Origin: Rhodoplanes tepidamans
GTDB taxonomy: Bacteria > Pseudomonadota > Alphaproteobacteria > Rhizobiales > Xanthobacteraceae
Assembly (NCBI RefSeq): GCF_030813915.1
Contig: NZ_JAUSUJ010000025.1
Coordinates: 1 to 64,000 of the forward strand
Reading direction: 5' to 3'
DNA: 64,000 bases
Shown here: piece by piece, positions 53,627 through 62,561 of the stretch
Layout: each line of letters starts with the position of its first letter
Position numbering within the stretch: position 1 is the stretch's first letter
Position numbers and translations under genes: made by a program
Notes under the pieces: generated by a model
What the model was told of the DNA's origin: nothing
Databases searched by the model: none
The model's input: the letters and a program-made list of their open reading frames with translations, nothing else

Positions 53627-54967
53627 ATGACGACGGAGCGCAGGCCGGACAGGGCGACGAGCGCAGATGTCGCGACGGGATCGGACGCGGCGCACCCGTC
53701 GCGCCGCAGCTTCCTGCAGACGGCGCTGGCGGGCGGCGCGCTCGCCGGGACGGCCTATGTGGCGCTCGGCCGCGACATGTCGGCCTTCGCCCAGGCGGGC
53801 GGGCCGATCGTCATCGGCCAGCACTGCGAGCTGACCGGCGGCTTCGCCTCGTGGGGCTACTGGCACAACAAGTGCGGCGCCGCCGCCGTCAAGCTGATCA
53901 ACGAGATGGGCGGCATCGCCGGCCGCAAGGTCGAGCTGGTCACCGAGGACACCGAGTCGAACCCGGCGACCGGCACCCGGAAGCTGCGCTCGCTGATCCA
54001 ACGCAACGGCGCCTCCTTCGTGGTCGGCTCGGTGCATTCCGGCGTGATGCTCGCCGCCATCCCGGTCGCGACCGAGCTGAAGACCGTCTACTTCTCCTCC
54101 GGCGAGGCGACCGAGGCGACCGGCGAGAAGGGCACCCGCTACTCGTTCCGCACCGGTACCGACACCTACGGGCTCGCCGCCGCCGGCGCGCCCTGGGCGT
54201 TCAAGAACCTCGGCAAGCGCTGGACCATCATCTCGCCCGACTACGCCTGGGGCCACAGCCACTACAAGGAGCACAAGGCGGTGGTCGAGAAGCTCGGCGG
54301 CCACGTCAACGATCCGATCTTCGTGCCGCTCGACGCCAAGGATCTGGTGCCGTATCTCACCAAGATCCCGCAGGATACCGAGGTGCTGTTCTCGGTGTTC
54401 TTCGGCGCGCTGTCGGTCGCCTTCTACACCCAGGCGAAGTCGATGGGCCTGGAGAAGACCATGCGGATGTACTCGGTCTCCGGCACCATCGAGGCGATCG
54501 CGCCGGCGGATCTGAAGGGCGCCGCCGAGGGCGTCTACATCGTCGAGAATTTTCCGCGCATGGCGAAGTACAAGGACGACGGCTTCCACCGCGACTACCT
54601 GAAGGCGATCGGCACCGACGACGTGCACGGCCGCGAGACCGGCTCCGAGCGCGTCAACGCCAAGAGCCACTCCTGGCAGAACTGGGAGAACATGTTCGCC
54701 CTCAAGCAGGCCATCGAGGCGTCCGGCTGGAAGACCAAGAAGGACGACAAGGGCGTCATCGAGGCGCTGGAAGGGATGCAGATGGCGAACGCGCTCGGCC
54801 ATCCCCAGGGCGCCAAGACGCTCCGCAAGGAGGACCACTCCGGCATCATCGACTGCTACATCAGCCGGGTGGAGAACGACGAGCTGCAGGTCAAGACAAA
54901 GGTGGCGAAGGAAGACCTCGCCGCCATGATGCCGGTGCGCTTCGACCTGTCGAAGCAGGCGGTGTGA
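53627..54967 (+). CDS. ABC importer substrate-binding protein, twin-arginine exported
   Basis: The 446-residue precursor has a twin-arginine signal (SRRSFLQTAL at 25-34, then a hydrophobic stretch ending SAFAQ). The mature part is a Leu/Ile/Val-type periplasmic-binding fold (IVIGQHCELTGGFASWGYW, ... LINEMGGIAGRKVELVTEDTES). Relatives bind amides, urea or branched-chain amino acids; aromatic acids are also possible. Near the nitrilase and dioxygenase genes, a nitrile-derived or aromatic solute is attractive but inferential. Twin-arginine export implies folding before secretion. Confidence 0.92.
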   Translation: MTTERRPDRATSADVATGSDAAHPSRRSFLQTALAGGALAGTAYVALGRDMSAFAQAGGPIVIGQHCELTGGFASWGYWHNKCGAAAVKLINEMGGIAGRKVELVTEDTESNPATGTRKLRSLIQRNGASFVVGSVHSGVMLAAIPVATELKTVYFSSGEATEATGEKGTRYSFRTGTDTYGLAAAGAPWAFKNLGKRWTIISPDYAWGHSHYKEHKAVVEKLGGHVNDPIFVPLDAKDLVPYLTKIPQDTEVLFSVFFGALSVAFYTQAKSMGLEKTMRMYSVSGTIEAIAPADLKGAAEGVYIVENFPRMAKYKDDGFHRDYLKAIGTDDVHGRETGSERVNAKSHSWQNWENMFALKQAIEASGWKTKKDDKGVIEALEGMQMANALGHPQGAKTLRKEDHSGIIDCYISRVENDELQVKTKVAKEDLAAMMPVRFDLSKQAV

Positions 54968-55023
54968 GGACGTTTTTGGTTGGTCGGTTCGGTCGAGAGA
55001 AACCAGCCTCAGAGCAAGAACCG

Positions 55024-55173
55024 CCCCCCACCCCCGACCCCTCCCCGCCATTCGCAACGGCGAATGGGGGGAGGGGAGAGGAGGGGGACGACTCGACGTG
55101 ATCGCGCACGGCGCTGCGGCTCCCCTCCCCCCGCTCGCGAAGCGAGTGGCGGGGAGGGGGCGGGGGTGGGGGG
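55024..55173. repeat. GC-rich palindromic repeat with 27-bp arms
   Basis: CCCCCCACCCCCGACCCCTC with seven more bases at 55024-55050 pairs with 55147-55173 with one mismatch. Each side has a smaller hairpin, CCATTCGC-aacg-GCGAATGG (starting 55048) and CTCGC-GAA-GCGAG. It fills the gap between the binding-protein gene and ilvD, which are convergent. It is a variant of the CTCTCCC family. No gene is seen in 54968-55245. Confidence 0.75.
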
Positions 55174-55245
55174 AGGCCCCGAACGCCGACGCTCGTCATC
55201 TGGATCCGAAGTGAACAGCGGCTCGATTCGACGCGAGCCGGTCGC

Positions 55246-57096
55246 TTACCGCCGCACCTGCTTCACGTCGCGGACGGCGCCGCGGGAGGCGCTGGTGGTG
55301 AAGGCGGCGTAGGCCTGCAGGGCGGCCGAGACCTTGCGGTCGCGCGTCGCCGGCTGCCAGGCCTTGTCGCCCTTCGCCTCCATGGCGGCGCGGCGGCGGG
55401 CGAGCTCCTCGTCGCTCACGGCGAGATGGATTTTGCGGTTCGGGATGTCGATCTCGATCGCGTCGCCGTCCTCGACCAGGCCGATGGCGCCGCCCTCGGC
55501 CGCCTCGGGCGAGACGTGGCCGATCGAGAGGCCCGAGCTGCCGCCCGAGAAGCGGCCGTCGGTGACCAGCGCGCACACCTTGCCGAGGCCTTTCGACTTC
55601 AGGTAGCTGGTCGGATACAGCATCTCCTGCATGCCGGGGCCGCCGCGCGGGCCCTCGTAGCGGACCAGCACCACGTCGCCGGGCTTCACGGCGCCGCCCA
55701 GGATCCCCTCCACGGCGGCGTCCTGGCTCTCGAACACCCGGGCCTTGCCCGTGAAGGTGAGGATCGAGGCGTCGACGCCCGCCGTCTTCACGATGCAGCC
55801 GTCCTCGGCGATGTTGCCGTACAGCACCGCGAGGCCGCCGTCCTTGGAGAAGGCGTTCTCGGCGCTGCGGATCACGCCCGCCTTGCGGTCGAGATCGAGG
55901 TCGTCCCAGCGCCGGTCCTGGCTGAACGCCGCGATCGACGGCACGCCGCCCGGCGCGGCGCGGAACAGCGTCTGCACGGTCTCGGAATTGGTGCGGGCGA
56001 CGTCCCAGCGGTCGAGCGCCTCGGCCAGCGTCTTGGTGTGCACGGTGCCGACCGAGCCGTCGATCAGCCCGGCGCGGTCGAGCTCGCCCAGGATCGCCAT
56101 CACGCCGCCGGCCCGGTGCACGTCCTCGACATGCACGTCGGCGACCGAGGGCGCGACCTTGCACAGCACCGGCACGCGGCGCGACAGCTTGTCGATGTCC
56201 TGCATGGTGAACGGCACCTCGCCCTCCTGGGCGGCGGCGAGCAGGTGCAGCACCGTGTTGGTCGAGCCGCCCATGGCGATGTCGAGCGCCATGGCGTTGG
56301 CGAAGGCCTGGAAGGTGGCGACCGAGCGCGGCAGCACCGACGCGTCGTCCTGCTCGTAGTACCGGTGGCACAGGTCGACGATCAGGTGACCGGCCTCGAC
56401 GAACAGGCGCTGGCGGTCGGCATGGGTGGCGAGCAGGGTGCCGTTGCCGGGCAGAGAGAGACCCAGCGCCTCGGTGAGGCAGTTCATCGAGTTGGCCGTG
56501 AACATGCCGGAGCAGGAGCCGCAGGTCGGGCAGGCGGAGCGCTCCATCGCGGCGACGTCGGCGTCGCTCTGGCGGTCGTCGGCCGCCATGATCATCGCGT
56601 CGATCAGGTCGACGGCCTTGGTCTTGCCGCCGAGCACCACCTTGCCGGCCTCCATCGGCCCGCCGGAGACGAACACGGCCGGGATGTTCAGCCGCAGCGC
56701 CGCCATCAGCATGCCGGGCGTGATCTTGTCGCAGTTGGAGATGCACACCATGGCATCGGCGCAGTGCGCGTTGACCATGTACTCGACGCTGTCGGCGATG
56801 ATCTCGCGCGACGGCAGGCTGTAGAGCATGCCGTCGTGGCCCATGGCGATGCCGTCGTCGACCGCGATGGTGTCGAACTCCTTGGCGACGCCGCCGGCCT
56901 TCTCGATCTCGCGGGCGACGAGCTGGCCGAGGTCCTTCAGATGGACATGGCCGGGCACGAACTGGGTGAACGAGTTGACCACCGCGATGATCGGCTTGCC
57001 GAAGTCGGCGTCCTTCATGCCGGTCGCCCGCCACAGGCCGCGGGCGCCTGCCATGTTGCGGCCGTGCGTGGTCGTGCGGGAGCGGTACTGCGGCAT
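55246..57096 (-). CDS. ilvD: Dihydroxy-acid dehydratase
   Basis: The 616-residue enzyme makes 2-oxo acids in valine, isoleucine and leucine synthesis. The iron-sulfur cluster cysteines sit in [11 protein letters not shown] and [37 protein letters not shown] opens the protein, and [14 protein letters not shown]-like sequence appears near the end (FSGGSSG). Length matches the family. ATG at 57096 ([18 protein letters not shown]) is standard. It is a housekeeping gene without operon partners here. Confidence 0.96.
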   Translation of the reverse strand: MPQYRSRTTTHGRNMAGARGLWRATGMKDADFGKPIIAVVNSFTQFVPGHVHLKDLGQLVAREIEKAGGVAKEFDTIAVDDGIAMGHDGMLYSLPSREIIADSVEYMVNAHCADAMVCISNCDKITPGMLMAALRLNIPAVFVSGGPMEAGKVVLGGKTKAVDLIDAMIMAADDRQSDADVAAMERSACPTCGSCSGMFTANSMNCLTEALGLSLPGNGTLLATHADRQRLFVEAGHLIVDLCHRYYEQDDASVLPRSVATFQAFANAMALDIAMGGSTNTVLHLLAAAQEGEVPFTMQDIDKLSRRVPVLCKVAPSVADVHVEDVHRAGGVMAILGELDRAGLIDGSVGTVHTKTLAEALDRWDVARTNSETVQTLFRAAPGGVPSIAAFSQDRRWDDLDLDRKAGVIRSAENAFSKDGGLAVLYGNIAEDGCIVKTAGVDASILTFTGKARVFESQDAAVEGILGGAVKPGDVVLVRYEGPRGGPGMQEMLYPTSYLKSKGLGKVCALVTDGRFSGGSSGLSIGHVSPEAAEGGAIGLVEDGDAIEIDIPNRKIHLAVSDEELARRRAAMEAKGDKAWQPATRDRKVSAALQAYAAFTTSASRGAVRDVKQVRR

Positions 57097-57226
57097 GTCG
57101 GACCTCGGGCGTTCTGGTGGTTTTTTCGGCCGGCCGGATGCCGGCGGTGCGGATTGGAGGCGTTCTAGCGCGTCGGCCGGCGGGTGGAAACCCGCTCGCC
57201 ACGCGGCGCCGATGTCGCAGGACGGC

Positions 57227-57904
57227 TTACCAGATCCCCGGGACGAGGCGCCAGCGCACCTCGCCCTGATAGGCCGTGTAGCCGGGCAGGTGCGTGGCGA
57301 GGAAGCGCTCCTCGGCGACGATGCGGGCCATCACGGAGGGCACCATGGCGGCGGCCGGGATGAAGGCCCACCAGGAGGCGAGCGCCAGCGGTCCGAACAG
57401 GAAGAGAAACAGGGCGCTGGCATACATCGGGTGGCGCACCACCGCGTAGGGGCCGGTCGACACCACGGTCTGGCCCTCGCTCACCTGCACGGTGCCGAAC
57501 GTCCAGGTGTTCTCGCGGAACACGAGAAAGCACAGCGCATAGCCGGCGACGATGCCGAGATTGCCGACCCAGACGAGCACGGTCGGCATGGTCGACCAGC
57601 CGAACCGCCAGTCGAGCCCGGGGACGACCATCAGGCCGATGCCGATCACCGACGCGGCGGCCTGGATGAGCTTCTGGGTGGGCTGCCGCTCGGCCGCGGC
57701 GCCGACCTCCAGCCGCCGCTCCAGCAGCGCCGGGTCGGCATAGAGGAGCCAGATGGCGATCACGCCGGCCGAGCCGAGCGACGAGACGAGAAAGAGCCAG
57801 CCCGGCCAGTAGCCGAGCGATCCCGCCGGCACCATCACCAGCAGGGTCATCATCGCGGAAAGGCGCAGAAAGCCGAAGGCGGTGCGGCGGGCGAGACTGG
57901 TCAT
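57227..57904 (-). CDS. Isoprenylcysteine carboxylmethyltransferase-like (ICMT/PEMT fold) membrane protein
   Basis: The 225-residue protein has about five hydrophobic segments and the family's SAM/phospholipid-binding signature, [13 protein letters not shown], followed by [18 protein letters not shown] near the end. Bacterial members methylate lipids or unknown small molecules at the membrane; substrate here is unknown. ATG at 57904. It lies directly before the low-GC ParA-like gene. Confidence 0.87.
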   Translation of the reverse strand: MTSLARRTAFGFLRLSAMMTLLVMVPAGSLGYWPGWLFLVSSLGSAGVIAIWLLYADPALLERRLEVGAAAERQPTQKLIQAAASVIGIGLMVVPGLDWRFGWSTMPTVLVWVGNLGIVAGYALCFLVFRENTWTFGTVQVSEGQTVVSTGPYAVVRHPMYASALFLFLFGPLALASWWAFIPAAAMVPSVMARIVAEERFLATHLPGYTAYQGEVRWRLVPGIW

Positions 57905-58003
57905 GCGGGCCGCACCATACGACGGGGCAGGGGGACGGGGAACCTCGGGTGATCACCCTCGCTAGTCCGACCGTGGGTGCGCTCTACACGAATGAAGCGT
58001 GAT

Positions 58004-59032
58004 CTACAGCAGCGAAACGAGGCTGCTGACGGCGGATTTGTACCGATTAAGTGGGTCAGCGTTAACCTGGGTGTCAATCCCATGGATATTGTATTTCTTG
58101 ATCTTTATTTTCCCAAGCGGTAGTCCGTGGTGCGAGGAGACGACGGAAACGGCGTGCGCATCAGGTATGTCGAGAAATGCGTCAGTTGCTCCAGGTAGTG
58201 AGAAGTTGGCCGGAATTTGCTTTCGCAACTCCCCGACGCGATCTTTTATTTCTGTATACATTGCGCCGAATGCCTTTGATGCCTTCTTATCATATTGGGT
58301 GCTTCTATTTAGCGGCACGACGTGAATCGATGGAAGCGACATTCCAGCGGTTTTGGCTCTTGAGGCGAAGTTGACGCCAGTATAGGCTTTTGGAACGCCT
58401 AATCCAAAAAGTAGCTGCCCAACATTATCGATGGCGCGAGCGGACGACCCGTCGGCTGTGCAGGGAATAACAAGTCGTGTCGATGCGAGTAGGGCGATTT
58501 CAGTATACGCCGCAAAGCTGGGGTTGCAATCAATAAAAAACACGGCCTCTGGGTGCTGGGTTGTTATGGCTGAAATCAAATCTAAAACCCAGGAGTGAAC
58601 GTTGGCCCAGGCGTTGGCTGGAAGGGTTTGGGCGGCAATTTGATTTATCGCTTGTGCTTGAAGTTCGAGCGACGGATCTCCCGCAACTAAAAATAGATTC
58701 TCTGGAAGATTTTTGTTGAATGTATGCGCTGCAGTTAAGAAGCTTAGTTCCGTCCCTGTCTTTGCGTGAGGAGATGTAATCCGCTGATCAAAATACCCGC
58801 CAATAGTCTGGCGTGGGGAGGCCTTCAGTAGACTCGAAAGATTCTCTGCTCCCGTTCCGTTTCCTCCGAGTAGAATTTCGCTGACATTAGCTTGCGGACA
58901 CATGTCAATTACAACGACGGTTTTATCCTTGTGCACGGAGGCGTATTCTGCGGCGATTACGAACGTAACAAATGTTTTTCCAACTCCTCCTTTGTTGTTC
59001 CAAACAGCATATTTCGGAAGTGGATTGTTCAT
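58004..59032 (-). CDS. ParA/Soj-like Walker ATPase on a low-GC insert
   Basis: The 342-residue ATPase has the deviant Walker A NNKGGVGKT (residues 12-20) with both signature Lys (14 and 19). Walker A-prime-type Asp lies in VVVIDMCPQANVSE, and Walker B in AVFFIDCNPSFAAY. Base composition is visibly much lower in GC than both flanks, as is third-position usage (many AT-ending codons). No ParB, replication or chemotaxis gene is adjacent, so a plasmid origin is not evident. The family partitions DNA, protein clusters or defence complexes. The low GC runs from about 57990 to 59100, suggesting a transferred piece just larger than the gene. Confidence 0.85.
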   Translation of the reverse strand: MNNPLPKYAVWNNKGGVGKTFVTFVIAAEYASVHKDKTVVVIDMCPQANVSEILLGGNGTGAENLSSLLKASPRQTIGGYFDQRITSPHAKTGTELSFLTAAHTFNKNLPENLFLVAGDPSLELQAQAINQIAAQTLPANAWANVHSWVLDLISAITTQHPEAVFFIDCNPSFAAYTEIALLASTRLVIPCTADGSSARAIDNVGQLLFGLGVPKAYTGVNFASRAKTAGMSLPSIHVVPLNRSTQYDKKASKAFGAMYTEIKDRVGELRKQIPANFSLPGATDAFLDIPDAHAVSVVSSHHGLPLGKIKIKKYNIHGIDTQVNADPLNRYKSAVSSLVSLL

Positions 59033-59133
59033 TGGTCTCTCCTATCGGCAATGCGTGGATGCAAATATACGGCGTGACCGCTGGGTTTAGCAACTAGGGT
59101 CAGCAGTAAGAGATTTGGCCGCAGCCGTGCTGC

Positions 59134-61293
59134 CTACTTCCCCTCCAGGGTGAACACCGGCTCCCAGTCCGGGCCGGGGGGCGCCGCCGCCAGCTCGCGG
59201 GCGCGCTTCTCGAACAGGGCGGCGGGCGGGTCGCCGGCGGCGATCCGTCCGAACGCCTCGGCGGCGCCCGAAAAGTCGCGGGCCCGGAAGCGGGCGAGGC
59301 CGTCGGCGTAGACGGCGGCGCGGGCCGCCGCCTCGGGCGGCACCCGGCCGGCCTCGGCGATCGGCTCCAGGATGCGGACCGGCCGGGTGCGGCCCCGGAC
59401 CCTGATGGCGTCGAGCTCGCGCCAGGCGAAGGCATCGCCGGTGCGCGAGACGGTCTCCTCCGACGCCATGATCGAGGTCCCGAAATACTTGTTGGCCCCT
59501 TCGAGCCGCGAGGCGAGGTTCACGGCGTCGCTCATCACCGTGTAGTTGAAGCGCCGGCGCGACCCGATATTGCCGACCAGCGCCTCGCCGGAGTTCAGCC
59601 CGATGCGGTGGGCGAGATGATGCCCCTGGAACGCCGCCGTCTCGTTGAGGACGGCGAGCCGCTCGCGGCAGCGCAGCGCCGCCCGCACGGCGTTGCGGGC
59701 GTGGTCGGGATCGTTCGCCGGGGCGCCGAACACGGCGACGATCGAGTCGCCGATATACTTGTCGACATAGCCGCCGCAGCCCTCGACGATGTCGGTCATC
59801 TCCGACAGATAGGCGTTCATCCAGGCGACCAGCGCGGCCGGCGTCATCGTCTCGGCGATCGACGAGAAGCCGGCGATGTCGGAGAAGAACACCGTGACGT
59901 CGCGCATCTCGCCGCCGAGCGCCGGCGGCTCGTCGGCCTCCAGCATGCGGTCGATCACCTGGGGCGAGAGGTAGAGCGCGAAGCTCCTGCGCAGGAACCG
60001 CTCCTCGCGGTCGGCGGCGACCAGGCGCCAGCCGATGGTGCCGGCCGTGGCGGTGAGCGCCGCCAGCGTCGGGCCGACCAGCGGCAGCACCAGCCCGTGC
60101 TGGAGCGCGACCGTGCCGGCCGCCGTCCAGGCGGCGAGCAGGCCGAGCACCGCCAGCACGGCGAGGCCGGGACCGAGCAGCATGGCCCCCAGCGCCGCGA
60201 GGCCGGCGGCGGCGAGCGCCGTCGCCGTGGTGCCGAGCCGGCCGAGCTCGTGCGGCACGGTGCGGCGCAGGAGGTCGTTGACCGCGGTGGCGTGGATGTA
60301 GACGCCCGCGATCGACGAGCGGGCCGGCGGCGGCTCGGCCGGCGCGGCGGGCAGGGGCAGGGCGCAGCGCGCCCCGCGGGCCGCCTCGACCCCGGTGGCG
60401 AAGCGCTTGGAGGTGACCTTGCGGTCCTCGATGTCGAACAGGGTGCCGAACAGCACCACCTTGCCGCCGAAGGTCCGGCGGAAGAAGTCGGCGTCGCCGG
60501 TCTCGGCGCAGGCGCGCAGGTCGGCGAACGAGTAGGTCGGCACGGCGTCGGCGCCGCCCTCGAAGCCGAGCGTCTGGGTGCCCGGCACGGCGCTCGGCAC
60601 CCGCCAGCCGGCCAGCACCGTGGTGCCGTCCGGCTCGCGCACCGGGGCGGTGCCGAGCGCCCGGGCGGCGAGCTCCAGCGCCATCGACGGCAGCGGCCGG
60701 CCGCCGACCGAGAACCACAGCGGCAGCCGGCGCACCACGTCGTCGGGGTCGGCATGGGTGTTGAGGGCGCGGATATTCTTCTGCTGGCCGACCGCGATGC
60801 GCTGGCCGGCGGCCGGGCGCACCGGCCGGTCCTGGTGCAGCACCTCGCCGAGCACGACCTTGTCGCTCTTCGCGGCGCTGGCGAGCGCGCGCAGGAAATC
60901 GCGGTCGAAGCCGCGCAGCCGGGTGCCGAGCGGCTCCTCGCCAAACGGGATTTCCGACTGCTCGATCGACGACGGGAAGACGATGTCGAAGCCGACCACG
61001 GCGGCGCCGCCGTCGACCACGGCGGTCAGCACGCGGCCGATCTCGCGCGTCCAGGTGAGGCTCGGGGAGCCGGCGAAGGGCGGGGTGCGGAACGTCTCCT
61101 CGTCGATGGCGACGACAACGGCCGGCGCGCTCGCCGGATCGTGGCGCAGCCCGAAGGCCTGCCAGCGCAGCGCGGTGAGGATGTCGAGCGACACCCCGGC
61201 GAAGCGGTCGAGCGCCGGCGAGGCGAAGACGACCCCGCACACCAGCACGACCACCGCGACGGCCCCGAGGTCGCGCTTGCGATAGCGTCTCAT
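59134..61293 (-). CDS. CHASE2-domain adenylate cyclase
   Basis: The 719-residue protein starts with a basic end and one membrane segment (VAVVVLVCGVVFASPAL). A periplasmic CHASE2 domain follows (about 30-330; SPAVVVAIDEETFRTPPF). Three to four membrane segments lie at about 345-430. A class III cyclase domain spans about 455-640, with FFSDIAGFSS (metal Asp), GYVDKYIGDSIVAVFG and YTVMSDAVNLASRLEGANK. The Lys/Asp specificity residues fit ATP rather than GTP. CHASE2 senses unknown small molecules outside the membrane. A FecR-like gene sits upstream on the same strand, as in many Hyphomicrobiales. Confidence 0.92.
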   Translation of the reverse strand: MRRYRKRDLGAVAVVVLVCGVVFASPALDRFAGVSLDILTALRWQAFGLRHDPASAPAVVVAIDEETFRTPPFAGSPSLTWTREIGRVLTAVVDGGAAVVGFDIVFPSSIEQSEIPFGEEPLGTRLRGFDRDFLRALASAAKSDKVVLGEVLHQDRPVRPAAGQRIAVGQQKNIRALNTHADPDDVVRRLPLWFSVGGRPLPSMALELAARALGTAPVREPDGTTVLAGWRVPSAVPGTQTLGFEGGADAVPTYSFADLRACAETGDADFFRRTFGGKVVLFGTLFDIEDRKVTSKRFATGVEAARGARCALPLPAAPAEPPPARSSIAGVYIHATAVNDLLRRTVPHELGRLGTTATALAAAGLAALGAMLLGPGLAVLAVLGLLAAWTAAGTVALQHGLVLPLVGPTLAALTATAGTIGWRLVAADREERFLRRSFALYLSPQVIDRMLEADEPPALGGEMRDVTVFFSDIAGFSSIAETMTPAALVAWMNAYLSEMTDIVEGCGGYVDKYIGDSIVAVFGAPANDPDHARNAVRAALRCRERLAVLNETAAFQGHHLAHRIGLNSGEALVGNIGSRRRFNYTVMSDAVNLASRLEGANKYFGTSIMASEETVSRTGDAFAWRELDAIRVRGRTRPVRILEPIAEAGRVPPEAAARAAVYADGLARFRARDFSGAAEAFGRIAAGDPPAALFEKRARELAAAPPGPDWEPVFTLEGK

Positions 61294-61349
61294 CGCGGCA
61301 CCCGGCCGGCCTGTCGCGCTTCGTTCGCGCCGGGGGGCGCCGCATGCTC

Positions 61350-61452
61350 GTCATTCCGGGGCGCCGCGCAGCGGCGAGCCCGGAATTCAGCCGAGACCCG
61401 GGAGCACGTCGCTGGATTCCGGGTTCGCGCCTTCGGCGCGCCCCGGAATGAC
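61350..61452. repeat. Dispersed 105-bp palindromic repeat (GTCATTCCGGGG family), copy 5
   Basis: It begins GTCATTCCGGGGCGCCGCGC and ends GCGCCCCGGAATGAC. It fills part of the 188-base gap between the FecR-like gene and the cyclase gene, both on the minus strand. Like the copy inside the liv operon, it separates genes likely to be cotranscribed. Confidence 0.87.
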
Positions 61453-61481
61453 GAATGGGGAGGCTCGGACAGCCGCGTCCC

Positions 61482-62258
61482 CTATTCGAACCGCACCAGC
61501 CGGCCGACCACGGCGGTGGCGCCGGGCCTGGCGTCGGCGGCGATCTTGAAGGCGACCTTGCGGCCGTTCACGGTCGCCACGTAGCTGCCGCCGGCGGCGA
61601 GCGCCTTGTCGGCTCTCGCCATGTCGTAGAAGCGGCCGCGCACCAGCGCCTTCGGCTTCAACGTGATCGACTGCTTCTCGCCGGCCTTGTCGAGCCGCTC
61701 GATGGTCAGCGTCTCGGGTCCCTTCACCTCGAACACCGGCGAGCGGCCGAACAGCACGAGGGTGCGGGGCGGCTCGCCGTTCGGCGGCTGCGCCTGGTTC
61801 GGTCCGGGCTGGCCCGGCGCCGGCTGGCCGGGTCCGGCCTGGCCGGGCCCCGGCTGCGGCGGCCCGAGGCGGCGGAACACCGTGGCGGCGCTCTCGACGC
61901 TCTGCCGCTCGGCGAGCTGGGCGGTGGCGTCGCACTCGACCTTGACGCTGTCGATCCGGCCCTGATGCACCAGGCTCCGCTCGGTGCCGACCACCACGGT
62001 GCCGCCCGTGATGGTCTCGCGCAGGCACGACTTCATGTAGCCGAGGACGATCGTGTCCTTGGCGCCCAGCTTGATGACCCGCCCGGCCTCCACGTAGTCC
62101 ATGAACTCGAGGCCGGAGACCTTGCCCTTGACCTCCTCGACGACGGCGACCGGCACGCCGGACGCGCTTCGTGCCGCGGTCGGTGCGATCACGAGCGCAG
62201 TGGCGCACGCCGCGGCCGCCGCCGAAGCGGTGAGGAGTCTCGTCGTAAACCGTCTCAT
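61482..62258 (-). CDS. FecR-domain-like exported protein
   Basis: The 258-residue precursor has a signal peptide (about 1-33, ending ARSASG). A FecR-like segment follows: VAVVEEVKGKVSGLEFMDYVEAGRVIKLGAKDTIVLGY, where a small beta-rich domain sets threshold values. A PGPGQ/QPGP repetitive linker lies at about 155-190, and a second beta-rich domain completes the protein. The ATG at 62258 has GAGGG at the right distance; an ATG nine residues upstream is weaker. FecR-like periplasmic domains regulate partner membrane proteins; the CHASE2 cyclase downstream is the obvious candidate. Confidence 0.8.
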   Translation of the reverse strand: MRRFTTRLLTASAAAAACATALVIAPTAARSASGVPVAVVEEVKGKVSGLEFMDYVEAGRVIKLGAKDTIVLGYMKSCLRETITGGTVVVGTERSLVHQGRIDSVKVECDATAQLAERQSVESAATVFRRLGPPQPGPGQAGPGQPAPGQPGPNQAQPPNGEPPRTLVLFGRSPVFEVKGPETLTIERLDKAGEKQSITLKPKALVRGRFYDMARADKALAAGGSYVATVNGRKVAFKIAADARPGATAVVGRLVRFE

Positions 62259-62364
62259 CGTGCGGCCCTCGCCAGAAAGGCCCATCCCGTGGTCGAGTAT
62301 ACCGGCCGCGTCGAGCGAGGGAAACCCGTTCGTCCAGCGAAGGAATTCCGCCCGGCGCGGCGGT

Positions 62365-62458
62365 GTTCGCGGCGCTTCGCGCGTGATTCGTGGCGCTCCG
62401 CGGCTCGCGGCGCTTCGCGCGTGGTTCGTGGCGCTTCGCGGCTCGCGGCGCTCCGCGC
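62365..62458. repeat. 38-bp tandem repeat, about 2.5 units
   Basis: Units begin at 62365, 62403 and 62441; the first two differ at a few bases and the third is partial. Each contains CGCGGCGCTTCGCGCGTG-type sequence with the inner pattern GGCGCTTCGCG. It lies between the FecR-like and pap genes, upstream of the FNR/FixK-type box. No coding role is apparent. Confidence 0.8.
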
Positions 62459-62494
62459 ACGGTGCGGAGCGTATCCCGGCTTCGGCCGGCGGTC

Positions 62495-62508
62495 TTGATC
62501 TGGATCAG
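62495..62508 (+). promoter_or_regulatory. FNR/FixK-type box upstream of pap
   Basis: TTGAT-CTGG-ATCAG differs from the anaerobox TTGAT-N4-ATCAA by one base. Its centre is 62501.5. A class II start site would be near 62543, with GATCAT (62531-62536) as the -10, and a 19-base leader to the pap ATG at 62562. It suggests that pap expression depends on an FNR/FixK regulator under low oxygen. Confidence 0.65.
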
Positions 62509-62561
62509 CCCGGCGGCCTGCCGATTTCGTGATCATGTCGCACGCCAGCCGGGGTGATGCC

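Noticed and set aside
52778-55057. Long minus-strand frame opposite livF and the binding-protein gene
   Set aside because: Composition is Ala/Arg/Leu/Asp shadow coding; the plus-strand genes have unmistakable ABC motifs and signals.
57905-59133. Plasmid or prophage fragment around the ParA-like gene
   Set aside because: No integrase, transposase, ParB, replication gene or flanking direct repeats could be identified at either border.
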